Shown one piece after another: positions 51,035 through 60,340 of a DNA stretch of 64,000 nucleotides. Made by a program: the position numbers and the translations under genes. This DNA is from Brevundimonas subvibrioides. Lineage in GTDB: Bacteria; Pseudomonadota; Alphaproteobacteria; Caulobacterales; Caulobacteraceae. The notes beneath the pieces are model-generated. The model saw nothing but the letters and a program-made list of their open reading frames with translations. It did not search any database and was not told the DNA's origin. The stretch spans positions 46,640-110,639 of the forward strand of contig NCEB01000009.1 in the NCBI GenBank assembly GCA_002280475.1. Direction: 5' to 3'. The stretch's first letter is position 1. Each line of letters begins with the position of its first letter.

Positions 51035-53020
51035 ATGAAGCGCGGTTGGGCAGGGCTGGTGCTGGCGGCCGTTGTGTCCGTGACGGGGGCCGGCGCGAAC
51101 GCTCAAGACGTCGATAGCCCTTCGGTCATCGAGTGGCGCGTAAAGGACCGCTTCCGGCTCTGGGATCAGGCTCGGAGCGGCCCGCGCAATCTGAGTCTCG
51201 AGGATCTGCTGAACAATGTCGCAGACGCGGAGAACGCGAGCGGCGTGGAGCAGGCGATGCTCGCCTTCCTCGGGTCCCAACCGAATCTGCATCGCCGCGC
51301 ATACTGGCGCGAGGGCGAAGAGACCTATGATCGCGATTTCATCTGGCCGCTCGGTTACCGGGTCGTGCTGTCGGTCAGAGGCGAGGCAGGCGAGACCTGC
51401 CGATGGAGCGCCGATCTCGAAGGGTTCGTTCCGGTCGAGCGACCCTGCGATAATCCCTTCGAAATGGCTCTGCCCAGGGTCGAGACGGTACAGGGCGAGC
51501 AGGTGCGTCTCGGCTCGCCTGCGGTCGAGGTGGTCGTGACTCCCGAGGGCGGAACGCCGATCCGGACCACGGTCCAGGTTCGCGACCGCTTGATCGCCTC
51601 CATCGGCGACTCCTATGCGTCGGGCGAGGGTAACCCGGATCGCCCGACAGACCTGGGTCCGATCCCGAGACGGTTCGATGCGTGGGATCAGACGTGGGAC
51701 GGGCGTTGGGTCGGTCGTGATCCGGTCATATCCGACAGCAGCGAGCCGGAGTGGTGGGATCAGAGGTGCCATCGCTCCTTCCTGTCGCAGCACATGGTCG
51801 CGGCGCTTCGCTACGCGGCCGAAAACCCTCATGTCGCGACGACCTTTCTCACCTTCGCCTGCTCGGGCGCCCAGACCTTCTCCGGGGTCCTCGCGACCCA
51901 GCCCGAACCTCCAGGCTTCGCTGACGTCGGAGGCAACGCCCGGCTGAACTATCCTCAGGTCGAGGTTCTCCTGGCCAATATGTGTCCCCGGCCCCCGAAT
52001 GGCCGCAGCCGCGACAGCACGACGGACGTCGAGCGGTCTCCACGCTACTGGAACGGTCAGAGTGCGACCCGCTGGCGCTGCACAGACTACCGCCGGGCCC
52101 GCGCGATCGACGCCCTTCTGGTCTCGATCGGCGGCAACGACATCGGCTTCGCTCCTGTCATTCAGGAGGCCCTCCTGCCCGAGCCGACCGGGCGTTCGCG
52201 CACCGAGCGTCGGCTCCTGAATTTTCTCCGGGGCCGAGCCTCCACGCCCGACGAAGCGTTCGCCCAGATTGGCGAGCCGGGTCAAACCACCGCGCCGCTG
52301 CCTCGGAATCTGGCTGCGATTCGTGACCGGCTGGAGGAGATTCTGCCTCCCGGTGCCCCGGTGCTGCAGACGGTCTATCCCAATCCGCTGAATGACGAGA
52401 AGGGCGCGTTCTGTGGCCCGGACACCCGACGGAGAAATGACGATATCGGGGTCCATGCCCAGGCGCTCACCAGCGTCGGCGCCTTCTGGCCGGAGCTCGA
52501 GATACTGGGGACCGCCGACTGGAGATCTGTCATCACCAAGGGCGAGATCACCGAGATTCAGAACAAGCTCGTGACCCCTCTTAATGGCGTCATTCGCAAT
52601 CATGTCGATGCCGGGAGAGGCAGGTGGCAGATCGTCGATGCTTTCGAGCCGGCGTTCCGGACGCGTGGCTGGTGTGCGGTCGCGCCGACGGGAGACCTTC
52701 AGGAACTGGCCCTGCCGAACTGGCGTCGAGTTGACGGCGATGACCGTGGAGAATGGCACGACTGGGCGCCTCAGCAGTGGGACCCGTATGCCTCCCGGCA
52801 GCGGCTGTTCCGGACGCCGAACGACGCGGCCCTGACCCAACAGCCCATGGCACGCAACCGCTTCGGTTTAGGTGGCTGGGTCCTCGGTGGGGTGCTCACG
52901 CCCCGCCAGGGGGCCGTGCTGGCCGCCATGTCCGGTGCCTTCCACCCCACGTTCGAGGCCCACGCCATCATCGGCTGGAGCCTGGGCGAGGCGTTGATCG
53001 CGACGCCCTTGCCAGACTAG
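51035..53020 (+). CDS. Large exported SGNH/GDSL-type hydrolase
   Basis: A 661-residue protein with GGGAGA upstream and a signal peptide (GLVLAAVVSVTGAGANA). The catalytic Ser is in the block I motif IASIGDSYASGEGNPDRP near residue 189, the Asn of block III is in VSIGGNDIGFAPV near residue 365, and FHPTFEAHAIIG near residue 645 supplies the C-terminal His. It is much longer than bacterial SGNH esterases (about 200-250 residues) because of N-terminal beta-rich and internal insertions. Probably acts on a periplasmic or extracellular ester; substrate unknown. Confidence 0.8.
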   Translation: MKRGWAGLVLAAVVSVTGAGANAQDVDSPSVIEWRVKDRFRLWDQARSGPRNLSLEDLLNNVADAENASGVEQAMLAFLGSQPNLHRRAYWREGEETYDRDFIWPLGYRVVLSVRGEAGETCRWSADLEGFVPVERPCDNPFEMALPRVETVQGEQVRLGSPAVEVVVTPEGGTPIRTTVQVRDRLIASIGDSYASGEGNPDRPTDLGPIPRRFDAWDQTWDGRWVGRDPVISDSSEPEWWDQRCHRSFLSQHMVAALRYAAENPHVATTFLTFACSGAQTFSGVLATQPEPPGFADVGGNARLNYPQVEVLLANMCPRPPNGRSRDSTTDVERSPRYWNGQSATRWRCTDYRRARAIDALLVSIGGNDIGFAPVIQEALLPEPTGRSRTERRLLNFLRGRASTPDEAFAQIGEPGQTTAPLPRNLAAIRDRLEEILPPGAPVLQTVYPNPLNDEKGAFCGPDTRRRNDDIGVHAQALTSVGAFWPELEILGTADWRSVITKGEITEIQNKLVTPLNGVIRNHVDAGRGRWQIVDAFEPAFRTRGWCAVAPTGDLQELALPNWRRVDGDDRGEWHDWAPQQWDPYASRQRLFRTPNDAALTQQPMARNRFGLGGWVLGGVLTPRQGAVLAAMSGAFHPTFEAHAIIGWSLGEALIATPLPD

Positions 53021-53112
53021 CCGCTGGAGCCCGCATGTTTCCCCGACGTGATCTTGTGACCGGGGACGCGGAGGGCTACGGCTGGGGTTCAACCGCTTCC
53101 AGGGAGAGCGAC

Positions 53113-53418
53113 ATGGCCGATCTCAATCAGGTCACCGAACACATCCGCGGCGCCGTCGGCGACAACTCCGGTCTGGGCAAGACCGTGAAGCTGGACCTGG
53201 GCGACCACGGCAAGATCTACATCGACGGGGCCTCGGTGCCGAACACGGTGACCAACGAGGACAAGCCCGCCGACGCCACCGTGTCGATGGCCTGGGACGA
53301 CTTCATGGCCCTGTCGAACGGCCAGCTCGATCCCATGATGGCCTTCATGCAGGGCAAGCTGAAGATCGCCGGCGACATGATGATCGCCCAGAAGCTGGCC
53401 CCGCTGCTGAAGCGGTAG
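53113..53418 (+). CDS. SCP2 sterol-carrier-like protein
   Basis: A 101-residue protein with AGGGAGAG upstream of the ATG at 53113. It contains the SCP2 core: KTVKLDLGDHGKIYIDGASVP, DATVSMAWDDFMALSNGQLD and MMAFMQGKLKIAGDMMIAQKL. SCP2 proteins bind fatty acyl chains or other lipids. It precedes the acyl-CoA dehydrogenase gene by 179 bases of REP-like spacer, a common pairing that suggests lipid handling. Confidence 0.88.
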   Translation: MADLNQVTEHIRGAVGDNSGLGKTVKLDLGDHGKIYIDGASVPNTVTNEDKPADATVSMAWDDFMALSNGQLDPMMAFMQGKLKIAGDMMIAQKLAPLLKR

Positions 53419-53430
53419 ACGCGCACGCAA

Positions 53431-53581
53431 CCTCTCCCTCCCCCCGCGAGGGGAGGGCAGGCGGCGAAGCCGCCGGCGGGGGCGGCAAGGCAACAGACAG
53501 CCGATATTCGGTTTGCCTGACCGGGCCGTCCCCACCCGGTCTCCGCTTCGCTCCGACCACCCTCCCCGAACGGGGTGGGAG
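53431..53581. repeat. REP-like paired palindrome A
   Basis: Two palindromic units in opposite orientation: CCTCTCCCTCCC...GGGGAGGG at the left and CCCTCCCCGAACGGGGTGGG at the right, with the linked tags GGCGGGGGCGG and CCACCCGGTCTCCGCTTCGC. The same tags recur at 58764, 60341 and 61542. A BIME-type interspersed repeat. Confidence 0.7.
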
Positions 53582-53597
53582 AAACCGAGAGCACGAC

Positions 53598-54812
53598 ATG
53601 CATTTCCAGCACTCCGACCGCGGTCTCCACTACCAGGAGCGCGTCGCCCGCTTCCTCGAGGACCGCGTCCTGCCGCGCGCGAAGGACTATTTCGCCGAGG
53701 TCCACACCGACCCGACCCGCCAGCCGCCGACCATGGAGGCGATGAAGGCCGAGGCGCGCGAGGCAGGTCTGTGGAACATGTTCCTGCCCGGCGATCACGG
53801 CACGGGCCTGACGAACCTGGAATATGCCCCGCTGGCCGAGGCCATGGGCAAGGCGGGGCTGTGGACGCCCGAGGTGTTCAACTGCAATGCCCCCGACACC
53901 GGCAATATGGAGGTCCTCCATATGTACGGGAACGCCGGGCAGCAGGACCGCTGGCTCAAGCCCCTGATGGCCGGCGAGATCCGTTCGGCCTTCCTGATGA
54001 CCGAGCCCGAGGTCGCGTCCTCCGACGCCACCAACATCCAGACCTCGATCGTCCGCGACGGCGATCACTATGTCATCAACGGCCGCAAATGGTGGTCGAC
54101 CAATATGGCGCATCCGAACGTCGCCATCGCCATCGTGATGGGCAAGACCGACACCGGCGCGGCCACCCACGCCCAGCAGTCCCAGGTCCTGGTTCCCACC
54201 GACACCCCCGGCTTCCGGGTCGAGCGGATGCTGACCGTGTTCGGCTATGATGAGAAACCGATCGGCCACGCCGAGGTGGTGCTCGACAACGTCCGCGTGC
54301 CTGCCGAGAACCTGATCGCCGGCGAGGGCAGGGGGTTCGAGATCGCGCAAGGCCGCCTCGGGCCCGGGCGCATCCACCACTGCATGCGCGTCATCGGTTG
54401 CGCCGAGCGCGCGCTGGAACTGATGTGCGAGCGGCTGCTCAACCGTACGGCCTTCAAGAAGCAGATCGCCGAGCATTCCGTCTGGGAACAGCGGGTGGCC
54501 GAAGCGCGCACCAACATCGAGATGTGCCGCCTGATGGTGCTGAAGGCCGCCTGGATGATCGATCAGGCCGGGGCCAAGAACGCCAAGTCCGAGATCGCCC
54601 AGATCAAGGTCGCCGCGCCCCGCATGGCGCTCCAGGTCATAGACGACGCCATCCAGGCCTTCGGCGGAGCGGGCGTTTCCGGCGACACGCCCCTGGCCGA
54701 GCTCTATGCCACGGTCCGCACCCTGCGCATCGCCGATGGCCCCGACGAGGTCCACAACCGCACCATCGCCCGGCTGGAATACGCCAGGCATGGAGGCCGC
54801 CCGGTGAAGTGA
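53598..54812 (+). CDS. Acyl-CoA dehydrogenase family protein
   Basis: FAD-dependent alpha,beta-dehydrogenation of acyl-CoA; 404 residues. Motifs: AFLMTEPEVASSDATNIQT near residue 132 (FAD/substrate loop), WWSTNMAHPNVAIAIVMGKT, GRGFEIAQGRLGPGRIHHCMR near residue 238, and the C-terminal IQAFGGAGVSGDTPLAELYA with ADGPDEVHNRTIARLE. The segment order and the Gly-Arg residues fit the ACAD10/11-like branch. Chain-length preference is not visible. Preceded by the SCP2 gene on the same strand. Confidence 0.9.
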   Translation: MHFQHSDRGLHYQERVARFLEDRVLPRAKDYFAEVHTDPTRQPPTMEAMKAEAREAGLWNMFLPGDHGTGLTNLEYAPLAEAMGKAGLWTPEVFNCNAPDTGNMEVLHMYGNAGQQDRWLKPLMAGEIRSAFLMTEPEVASSDATNIQTSIVRDGDHYVINGRKWWSTNMAHPNVAIAIVMGKTDTGAATHAQQSQVLVPTDTPGFRVERMLTVFGYDEKPIGHAEVVLDNVRVPAENLIAGEGRGFEIAQGRLGPGRIHHCMRVIGCAERALELMCERLLNRTAFKKQIAEHSVWEQRVAEARTNIEMCRLMVLKAAWMIDQAGAKNAKSEIAQIKVAAPRMALQVIDDAIQAFGGAGVSGDTPLAELYATVRTLRIADGPDEVHNRTIARLEYARHGGRPVK

Positions 54813-54930
54813 CACCGGGTGTCAGCAACGTCGCAGGGGGCGCCGGTTTCGGCAACGAAACCAGAACGGGCGTGTTAGCGTAGTCCGCTACCAAGCGGGC
54901 CGACCCCCTGCCGTCACGGAGCCGACCTTG

Positions 54931-57087
54931 ATGCAAGCGCCAGCGCGTCCCCTGGCGGTCGACGCCGACGACCTCGCCCGCTTCCGCGCCGTGCGCGCGG
55001 CCATGCCGGCCCTGGCCCAGGGCCTGTCGACCGAAGACCTCTCCGCTCAGGCCATGGCCGACGCCAGCCCGGGTAAATGGCATCTGGCCCATTCCAGCTG
55101 GTTCTTCGAGGCCATGATCCTGGCGACCCGGCCGGGCTATCATCCCGTGGACCCGCGCCTGCAGACCCTGTTCAACTCCTACTACGAAAGTCTCGGCCGC
55201 CGCGTCGAGCGGCACGAGCGCGGGCTGATGACCCGCCCCTCGGTAGAAGACGTTCTCGCCTACCGCGCCGAGATCGACCGCCGCATGGAGGGCCGCATCG
55301 CCGAGGGCTTCGAGGGCGACCTCGACGCCTATCTGTTCATCCTGGGCCTGCATCACGACCAGCAGCATCAGGAGCTGTTCCTGATGGACATCCTGGCCCT
55401 GATGGCCCGCTCACCCCTGGACCCCGCGGCCTATGCGACGGAGCCCCGGCCCGGCGGTCCGCCGCAGCCCGCGCGCGGCGGCGCGACGCGGTTCGAGGGC
55501 GGTCTGGTGGAGATCGGCCACCACGGCCCCGGCTTCGCCTTCGACAATGAGGGGCCCTGTCACAAGGTCTGGCTCGAACCCTTCAGCCTCGACCACGACC
55601 TGGTCACCAATGGTCAGTGGATCGATTTCATCCAGGACGGCGGCTATCGCCGTCCCGAGCTCTGGCTCGCCGACGGCTGGGCCACGGTCAAGGCCGAGGG
55701 TTGGGACGCGCCGCTCTACTGGCGCAATGACGACGGGGCCTGGACCACCCTGAGCCTGACGGGCCGCATCGCCGTCGACCCTGACGCCCCCGTCCGTCAC
55801 ATCAGCGCCTATGAGGCCGAGGCCTTCGCCGCCTGGTCCGGCCGTCGCCTCCCGACCGAGGCCGAGTGGGAGAGCGCCGTCGCCACCGCGCCGGACGTCT
55901 TCTCCAATCTGTTCAACGAGGTGTGGCAGCACACCTCATCCGCCTACGCGCCCTATCCGGGGTTCAGGCCGACCCAGGGCACGGCGTCGGAGTACAACGG
56001 CAAGTTCATGGCCAATCAGCGCGTCGTGCGCGGCGGCTGTTTCGCCACCCCGCCGGGCCACACGCGGCGCACCTATCGCAACTTCTTTTATCCGCATCAG
56101 AGGTGGGCCTTCATGGGCTTGAGACTGGCGTCCGACGCCGCTCCCGCCGACCGCCCACGCATCGAGGCGGTCGAGACCGCCCGCTTCCGCGCCGAACTGA
56201 TCGCCGGGCTGTCGCGCCCGCAGAAGGCCGTCTCGCCCAAGTGGTTCTACGACGCCGCAGGCTCGGACCTGTTCGAGGACATCACCCGTCTGCCGGAATA
56301 CTATCCGACGCGTCAGGAGGCGGCCCTTCTGCGCAGCCTGGCCCCCGCCCTGACCGATCGGTTCGGCGAGAACGCGGTCCTGGTCGAGTTTGGCTCGGGG
56401 GCCAGTGAGAAGACCCGCATCCTGCTCGACAGCGCCTCGACGCTCGCGGCCTATGTCCCCATCGACATCAGCCCCGACGCTCTGAACGTCGCCGCCGCCT
56501 CGATCGCCGAGGCCTATCCCCATCTGGAGGTCGCGCCGATGGTCGGCGACTTCCTCAACCTCGCGCCCCTGCCCGAACTGGGTCGCGGTCGCCGGATCGG
56601 CTTCTTCCCGGGATCGACGATCGGCAATCTGGAGCCGGATCAGGCCGTCGCCTTCCTGGCCAATGCCCGCGAGCGGCTGGGGCCGACCGCCCTGTTCATC
56701 CTCGGCGTCGATCTGGTCAAGGATCCGGCCATACTGGTCGCCGCCTATGACGACGCCAAGGGCGTGACGGCCGCCTTCAACCGCAACCTGCTGGTCCGCG
56801 CCAATCGCGAACTCGGCGCCGACTTCGACCTAGACGGCTTCGTCCACGAGGCCCGCTGGAACGCCGACCGGTCGCGCATGGAGATGCATCTGAAGGCGAC
56901 GCGCGCGATGACCGTCCGGATCGGCGATCAAACCGTGTCCGTCGCGCCCGGCGAGACCATCCACACGGAGAGCTCGCGCAAGTTCACGCGAGGCTCCGTC
57001 GCCGCCATGGCCCAGGCCGCGGGCTGGCGCGTCGCCGACTTCCAGATCAGCCCCGAACCGTCCGTGGCGATCGCCGTGCTGGCATGA
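54931..57087 (+). CDS. Fused EgtB-EgtD ergothioneine biosynthesis protein
   Basis: A 718-residue fusion. Residues 1-160 are the DinB-like part of EgtB with its iron-binding His residues (KWHLAHSSWFFEAMI; LHHDQQHQELFLMD), and residues 165-405 the FGE-sulfatase lectin part (HEVWLEPF-like start, VRGGCFATPPGHTRRTYRNFF, WAFMGLRLA). After a linker of about 15 residues comes EgtD: KWFYDAAGSDLFEDITRLPEYYPT near residue 440, VEFGSGASEKTRILL and the SAM-site PIDISPDALN. EgtD trimethylates histidine; EgtB adds the sulfur donor in an oxygen- and iron-dependent step. No internal start codon lies near the joint, so it is one protein. ATG 54931 is preferred to the TTG one codon before it. Confidence 0.9.
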   Translation: MQAPARPLAVDADDLARFRAVRAAMPALAQGLSTEDLSAQAMADASPGKWHLAHSSWFFEAMILATRPGYHPVDPRLQTLFNSYYESLGRRVERHERGLMTRPSVEDVLAYRAEIDRRMEGRIAEGFEGDLDAYLFILGLHHDQQHQELFLMDILALMARSPLDPAAYATEPRPGGPPQPARGGATRFEGGLVEIGHHGPGFAFDNEGPCHKVWLEPFSLDHDLVTNGQWIDFIQDGGYRRPELWLADGWATVKAEGWDAPLYWRNDDGAWTTLSLTGRIAVDPDAPVRHISAYEAEAFAAWSGRRLPTEAEWESAVATAPDVFSNLFNEVWQHTSSAYAPYPGFRPTQGTASEYNGKFMANQRVVRGGCFATPPGHTRRTYRNFFYPHQRWAFMGLRLASDAAPADRPRIEAVETARFRAELIAGLSRPQKAVSPKWFYDAAGSDLFEDITRLPEYYPTRQEAALLRSLAPALTDRFGENAVLVEFGSGASEKTRILLDSASTLAAYVPIDISPDALNVAAASIAEAYPHLEVAPMVGDFLNLAPLPELGRGRRIGFFPGSTIGNLEPDQAVAFLANARERLGPTALFILGVDLVKDPAILVAAYDDAKGVTAAFNRNLLVRANRELGADFDLDGFVHEARWNADRSRMEMHLKATRAMTVRIGDQTVSVAPGETIHTESSRKFTRGSVAAMAQAAGWRVADFQISPEPSVAIAVLA

Positions 57088-57119
57088 GTGACCCTCTCCC
57101 TATGGGAGAGGAGAAAAGA

Positions 57120-57150
57120 AAGGGCGGCCGGTGATCCACCGGCCGCCCTT
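57120..57150 (-). terminator. Strong hairpin terminator of the KGG-protein gene
   Basis: A 14-bp perfect stem (AAGGGCGGCCGGTG/CACCGGCCGCCCTT) with a 3-base loop, 23 bases past the stop of the minus-strand gene. On that strand it runs into TTTCTTTTC, a good U tract. Confidence 0.82.
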
Positions 57151-57172
57151 CATTCAGCGAAGGTCTCGGACC

Positions 57173-57400
57173 CTATTCGGCCTGGCCCTCGACGTCGTTC
57201 GGACGACGCGTCCCGTGCGAGGCCTCGCCGCCCTTGCGGCCGGCCTGGGCGGCCAGGCTGCGATCCTGAGAGAAACTCCGCTTCTCGCTGGGCACGCTCG
57301 CGCCGCCCTTGCGGGCGATCTCGCGCTGGCGGGCGGGGTCCATCGACGCGAAGCCTCGCTTGGAGACTCCAGACGGACGGGTGGGTTGTCCTTCGGCCAT
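57173..57400 (-). CDS. KGG-motif general stress protein
   Basis: A 75-residue hydrophilic protein with repeated KGG units: MDPARQREIARKGGASVPSE near residue 20 and AAQAGRKGGEASHGTRRP near residue 49. Such KGG/con-10 proteins resemble YciG and other stress-induced, largely disordered proteins. AAGGGA precedes the ATG at 57400. It has its own strong terminator and is divergent from nothing nearby; another small minus-strand protein lies 109 bases upstream. Confidence 0.85.
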   Translation of the reverse strand: MAEGQPTRPSGVSKRGFASMDPARQREIARKGGASVPSEKRSFSQDRSLAAQAGRKGGEASHGTRRPNDVEGQAE

Positions 57401-57509
57401 CAGATGATCCCTTTACTGTCCTGGTGCTGGCGGTTGGATTTGAAACCCCGCCGTCCCGCCAAGGTTCCAAAGGTCCGCGATATCAACCGCGTGCGAATCA
57501 ACTGGCGGC

Positions 57510-57656
57510 TTACTCCGTCCCCGGCCACTCGACCTGACCGTCATTGTCGCCCGGCTGGGGCGGGACCTCGTCGGGCGTGCCGGCGGGGTCGATCTCGGGC
57601 TGGGGCGGCACGGGATTCATCGGCGGGATTTCGGGTTGGGGGGTCGGGTCGGTCAT
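57510..57656 (-). CDS. Small Pro-rich acidic protein
   Basis: A 48-residue protein with GGAGAG before the ATG at 57656. It is nearly all Pro, Glu, Asp, Gln and Gly (TDPTPQPEIPPMNPVPPQPE), so it should be disordered. No family is recognised. It sits between the KGG stress protein and a divergent membrane-tailed protein, an area of small stress-type genes. Confidence 0.6.
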   Translation of the reverse strand: MTDPTPQPEIPPMNPVPPQPEIDPAGTPDEVPPQPGDNDGQVEWPGTE

Positions 57657-57752
57657 GTCGGCTCTCCGGGTGAAACAGGGTCGCCCTTCCGGAACCGCCC
57701 TGAAGCCCCGGGGTTCATTCCGGCAGTACCAACGCGTCCCGGAGACCTCCCC

Positions 57753-58046
57753 ATGACCGACCTCAATCCGACCCTGAACGCCGAAGACATCGTCGACGAC
57801 ATCGACACCGGCCGCGACGAGACCCTCGACGCCGAGGGCGACCGCTGGATGGTGGACGGCGAGCGCAGGGCCTTCGCCCGCGAGCAGGGCCTGCGCCAGG
57901 CGCTCCGCAGCGATCTCGACACCGGCCGCAGCTGGGCCCGCGACCGCGCCACCCTGGCCCGGGCCCGGATCGAGGAAGAGCCGATGAAGGCGACCCTCTA
58001 CGCGCTCGGTGCCGGCGTCCTCATCGGCATTCTGCTGCGCCGCTGA
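57753..58046 (+). CDS. Small tail-anchored DUF883/YqjD-like protein
   Basis: A 97-residue protein, ATG 57753 with GGAGACC upstream. An acidic helical region (residues 1-60, NAEDIVDDIDTGRDETLDAE) and an Arg-rich helix are followed by one C-terminal membrane segment (KATLYALGAGVLIGILLRR). The layout resembles YqjD/ElaB-type inner-membrane ribosome-binding stress proteins, but the sequence match is weak. Its promoter must lie in the 96-base gap to the divergent Pro-rich gene. Confidence 0.65.
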   Translation: MTDLNPTLNAEDIVDDIDTGRDETLDAEGDRWMVDGERRAFAREQGLRQALRSDLDTGRSWARDRATLARARIEEEPMKATLYALGAGVLIGILLRR

Positions 58047-58048
58047 GG

Positions 58049-58750
58049 TCAGGCGGGTCCGGACGCCGCCCGCGCGGGCGGCGTTCCGGCCACCGCCCGA
58101 TCCGACACGAACGGATTGGTCCGCCGTTCTTCGCCGAAGGTCGAATGCGGCCCGTGCCCCGGCACGAAGGTCACGTCGCCTCCCAGCGGCCACAGCTTTT
58201 CGATCACCGATCGGATCAGCGCCTCAGGATCGCTCCTCGGGAAGTCGGTTCGCCCGACCGACCCTTTGAACAGCACATCACCGACCTGGGCGAACCGAGC
58301 CGCCTCGTTGAAGAAGATCACATGTCCCGGCGTGTGCCCTGGACAATGCCGCACCGCCCAGCGTGTCTCGCCCAGCGTCAGTTCGTCGCCTTCGTCCAGC
58401 CAGCGCGTCGGGTCGAATCCGCGGGCTTCCGGCAGGCCATACATCTGGCCTTGCGCCGCGATCCCGTCGATCCAGAACTGGTCGTCCGGATGTGGCCCGA
58501 TGATCGGCGCGCCCGACTTCTCGGCCATCTCGGCGGCGCCGCCCGCGTGATCCAGATGCCCGTGGGTGATCCAGATCTGATCCAGCGTGAGCCCTCGCCG
58601 CGCCACCTCGCCCATGACCGCGTCGACCGACCCGCCCGGATCGATCACCGCCGCCTTCATCGTCTTGGTGCACCATACGGTCGTGCAGTTTTGCTGCAGA
58701 GGCGTGACCGGCGTCACGAACACGCCGACCGGGGAGGGGGACTGAGTCAT
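58049..58750 (-). CDS. Metallo-beta-lactamase-fold hydrolase, glyoxalase II-like
   Basis: A 233-residue enzyme starting at ATG 58750. Zinc ligands are visible: THGHLDHAGG near residue 57 (H-x-H-x-D-H), CPGHTPGHVIFF near residue 142, DVLFKGSVGRTDFPR near residue 165 and FVPGHGPHSTFGEE near residue 205. It lacks the C-terminal substrate domain of true hydroxyacylglutathione hydrolases, so it resembles the shorter YcbL-type enzymes. Converges with the YqjD-like gene 2 bases away. Confidence 0.87.
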   Translation of the reverse strand: MTQSPSPVGVFVTPVTPLQQNCTTVWCTKTMKAAVIDPGGSVDAVMGEVARRGLTLDQIWITHGHLDHAGGAAEMAEKSGAPIIGPHPDDQFWIDGIAAQGQMYGLPEARGFDPTRWLDEGDELTLGETRWAVRHCPGHTPGHVIFFNEAARFAQVGDVLFKGSVGRTDFPRSDPEALIRSVIEKLWPLGGDVTFVPGHGPHSTFGEERRTNPFVSDRAVAGTPPARAASGPA

Positions 58751-58763
58751 GCGACGACCATAG

Positions 58764-58815
58764 CCTCTCCCTCCCCGGTGGGGGAGGGTGGTCGCGCAGC
58801 GACCGGGTGGGTGCG
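58764..58815. repeat. REP-like palindrome B (single unit)
   Basis: CCTCTCCCTCCCCGG-TGGGGGAGGG followed by the tag GTCGCGCAGCGACCGGGTGG. Same family as units A, C and D but only one unit, between the MBL hydrolase and tig. Confidence 0.6.
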
Positions 58816-58983
58816 GCCCCGAGAGCCGGGAGGGGGGGATGCCGCCCCCGCGTTGACCTTTCGCCCGCCTCTCGACATAAGGGCGGGCTTCGAGGTGCCG
58901 CTCCGGATGGGGCGGCCTTTCTGCTTTCACATCCCCCGCGTGCGCCCGCCCTGTGGTGCCGCCCCAGAGCGTCAGATCCGTCC

Positions 58984-60327
58984 ATGCAAGTCGTCCAGAA
59001 ATCCACCGAAGGCCTCAGCCGCGTCATCGCCGTGACCATCCCGGCCGCCGAGCTGACCGCCAAGCTGGACGCCAAGGCCGCTGAGTTCGCTCCCAAGATG
59101 AAGCTCAAGGGCTTCCGCCCCGGCAAGGTGCCGGTCTCGCACGTCAAGAAGACCTTCGGCCGCGACATGATGGGCGAGATCGTCAACGACGCCATCAACG
59201 AGTCGAGCGCCAAGGCGCTGGACGAGGTCAAGGTCCGCCCGGCCGCCCCCGCCGAGATGAAGCTGACCTCGGACATGGACAAGGTCCTGGCCGGCTCCGA
59301 CGACCTCGCCTACGAGATGGCGCTGGAGGTCATGCCCGACTTCGAGCCGGTCGATCCCAAGACGCTGAAGCTGGAACGCCCCGTCTACGAGGCCTCCGAC
59401 GAGGACCTCGACGAGGCGCTGAAGGAGTTGGCCGGCCAGGCCAAGTCCTACGAGGACAAGAAGGGCAAGACCGTCAAGGCCGCCGACGGCGACCAGCTGA
59501 CCATCGACTTCCTGGGCAAGCTGGACGGCGAGCCCTTCGAGGGCGGCGCCGCCGAGGACGCCGATCTGGTGATCGGCTCCAACCGCTTCATCCCCGGCTT
59601 TGAGGAGCAGCTCAAAGGCGCCAAGGTCGGCGAGGAGAAGACCATCGAGGTGACCTTCCCCGAGGACTATCAGGCCAGGAATCTGGCCGGGAAGCTGGCC
59701 ACCTTCGACGTCAAGGTGAAGGCCATCAAGGCCGAGGCCGAGACCAAGATCGACGACGAGTTCGCCAAGCGCATCGGTCTGGAGAGCCTCGACAAGCTCA
59801 AGGACCTTCTGCGCCAGAACCTGAACCAGCAATACGCCGGCGCGGCCCGCTTCAAGCTCAAGCGCGCCCTGCTGGACGAACTCGACAAGAAGCACAGCTT
59901 CGACCTGCCGCCCAAGATGGTTGACGCCGAGTTCGACGGCATCTGGCAGCAGGTCCAGGCCGACAAGGAAGCCGGCAACCTGACGCCCGAGGACGCCAAG
60001 AAGTCCGAGAAGAAGCTCAAGGACGAATACCGCAAGATCGCCGAGCGCCGCGTGCGCCTGGGCCTGGTGCTCGCCGAGATCGGCCGCGCCAACAACGTCG
60101 GCGTGACAGATCAGGAGCTGAACAACGCCATCATGGCCGAGGCCCGCAACTATCCGGGCCAGGAACGCCAGGTGCTGGACTTCTACCGCCAGAACCCCAA
60201 CGCCGCCGCCCAGATGCGCGCCCCGATCTATGAGGAAAAGGTCTGCGACCTGATCTTCGACCTGGCCAAGGTCAAGGACACGCCGATCTCCAAGGACGAC
60301 CTGCTCAAGGACGAAGACGAGGGGTAG
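58984..60327 (+). CDS. tig: Trigger factor
   Basis: Ribosome-bound chaperone and prolyl isomerase, 447 residues. The N-terminal ribosome-binding domain has the motif [18 protein letters not shown] near residue 43 (the FRxGxxP signature), the FKBP domain lies around residues 160-250 ([20 protein letters not shown]), and the helical C-terminal chaperone domain follows. Length matches the family. The start is ATG 58984 ([13 protein letters not shown]). The tig-clpP-clpX order is the classic proteostasis block. Confidence 0.96.
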   Translation: MQVVQKSTEGLSRVIAVTIPAAELTAKLDAKAAEFAPKMKLKGFRPGKVPVSHVKKTFGRDMMGEIVNDAINESSAKALDEVKVRPAAPAEMKLTSDMDKVLAGSDDLAYEMALEVMPDFEPVDPKTLKLERPVYEASDEDLDEALKELAGQAKSYEDKKGKTVKAADGDQLTIDFLGKLDGEPFEGGAAEDADLVIGSNRFIPGFEEQLKGAKVGEEKTIEVTFPEDYQARNLAGKLATFDVKVKAIKAEAETKIDDEFAKRIGLESLDKLKDLLRQNLNQQYAGAARFKLKRALLDELDKKHSFDLPPKMVDAEFDGIWQQVQADKEAGNLTPEDAKKSEKKLKDEYRKIAERRVRLGLVLAEIGRANNVGVTDQELNNAIMAEARNYPGQERQVLDFYRQNPNAAAQMRAPIYEEKVCDLIFDLAKVKDTPISKDDLLKDEDEG

Positions 60328-60340
60328 TCCGCACGCGGCT

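Noticed and set aside
57173..57656. A toxin-antitoxin pair of two small minus-strand genes
   Set aside because: The first is a KGG stress protein with its own terminator and the second is a disordered Pro-rich peptide; no toxin or DNA-binding domain and 109 bases between them.
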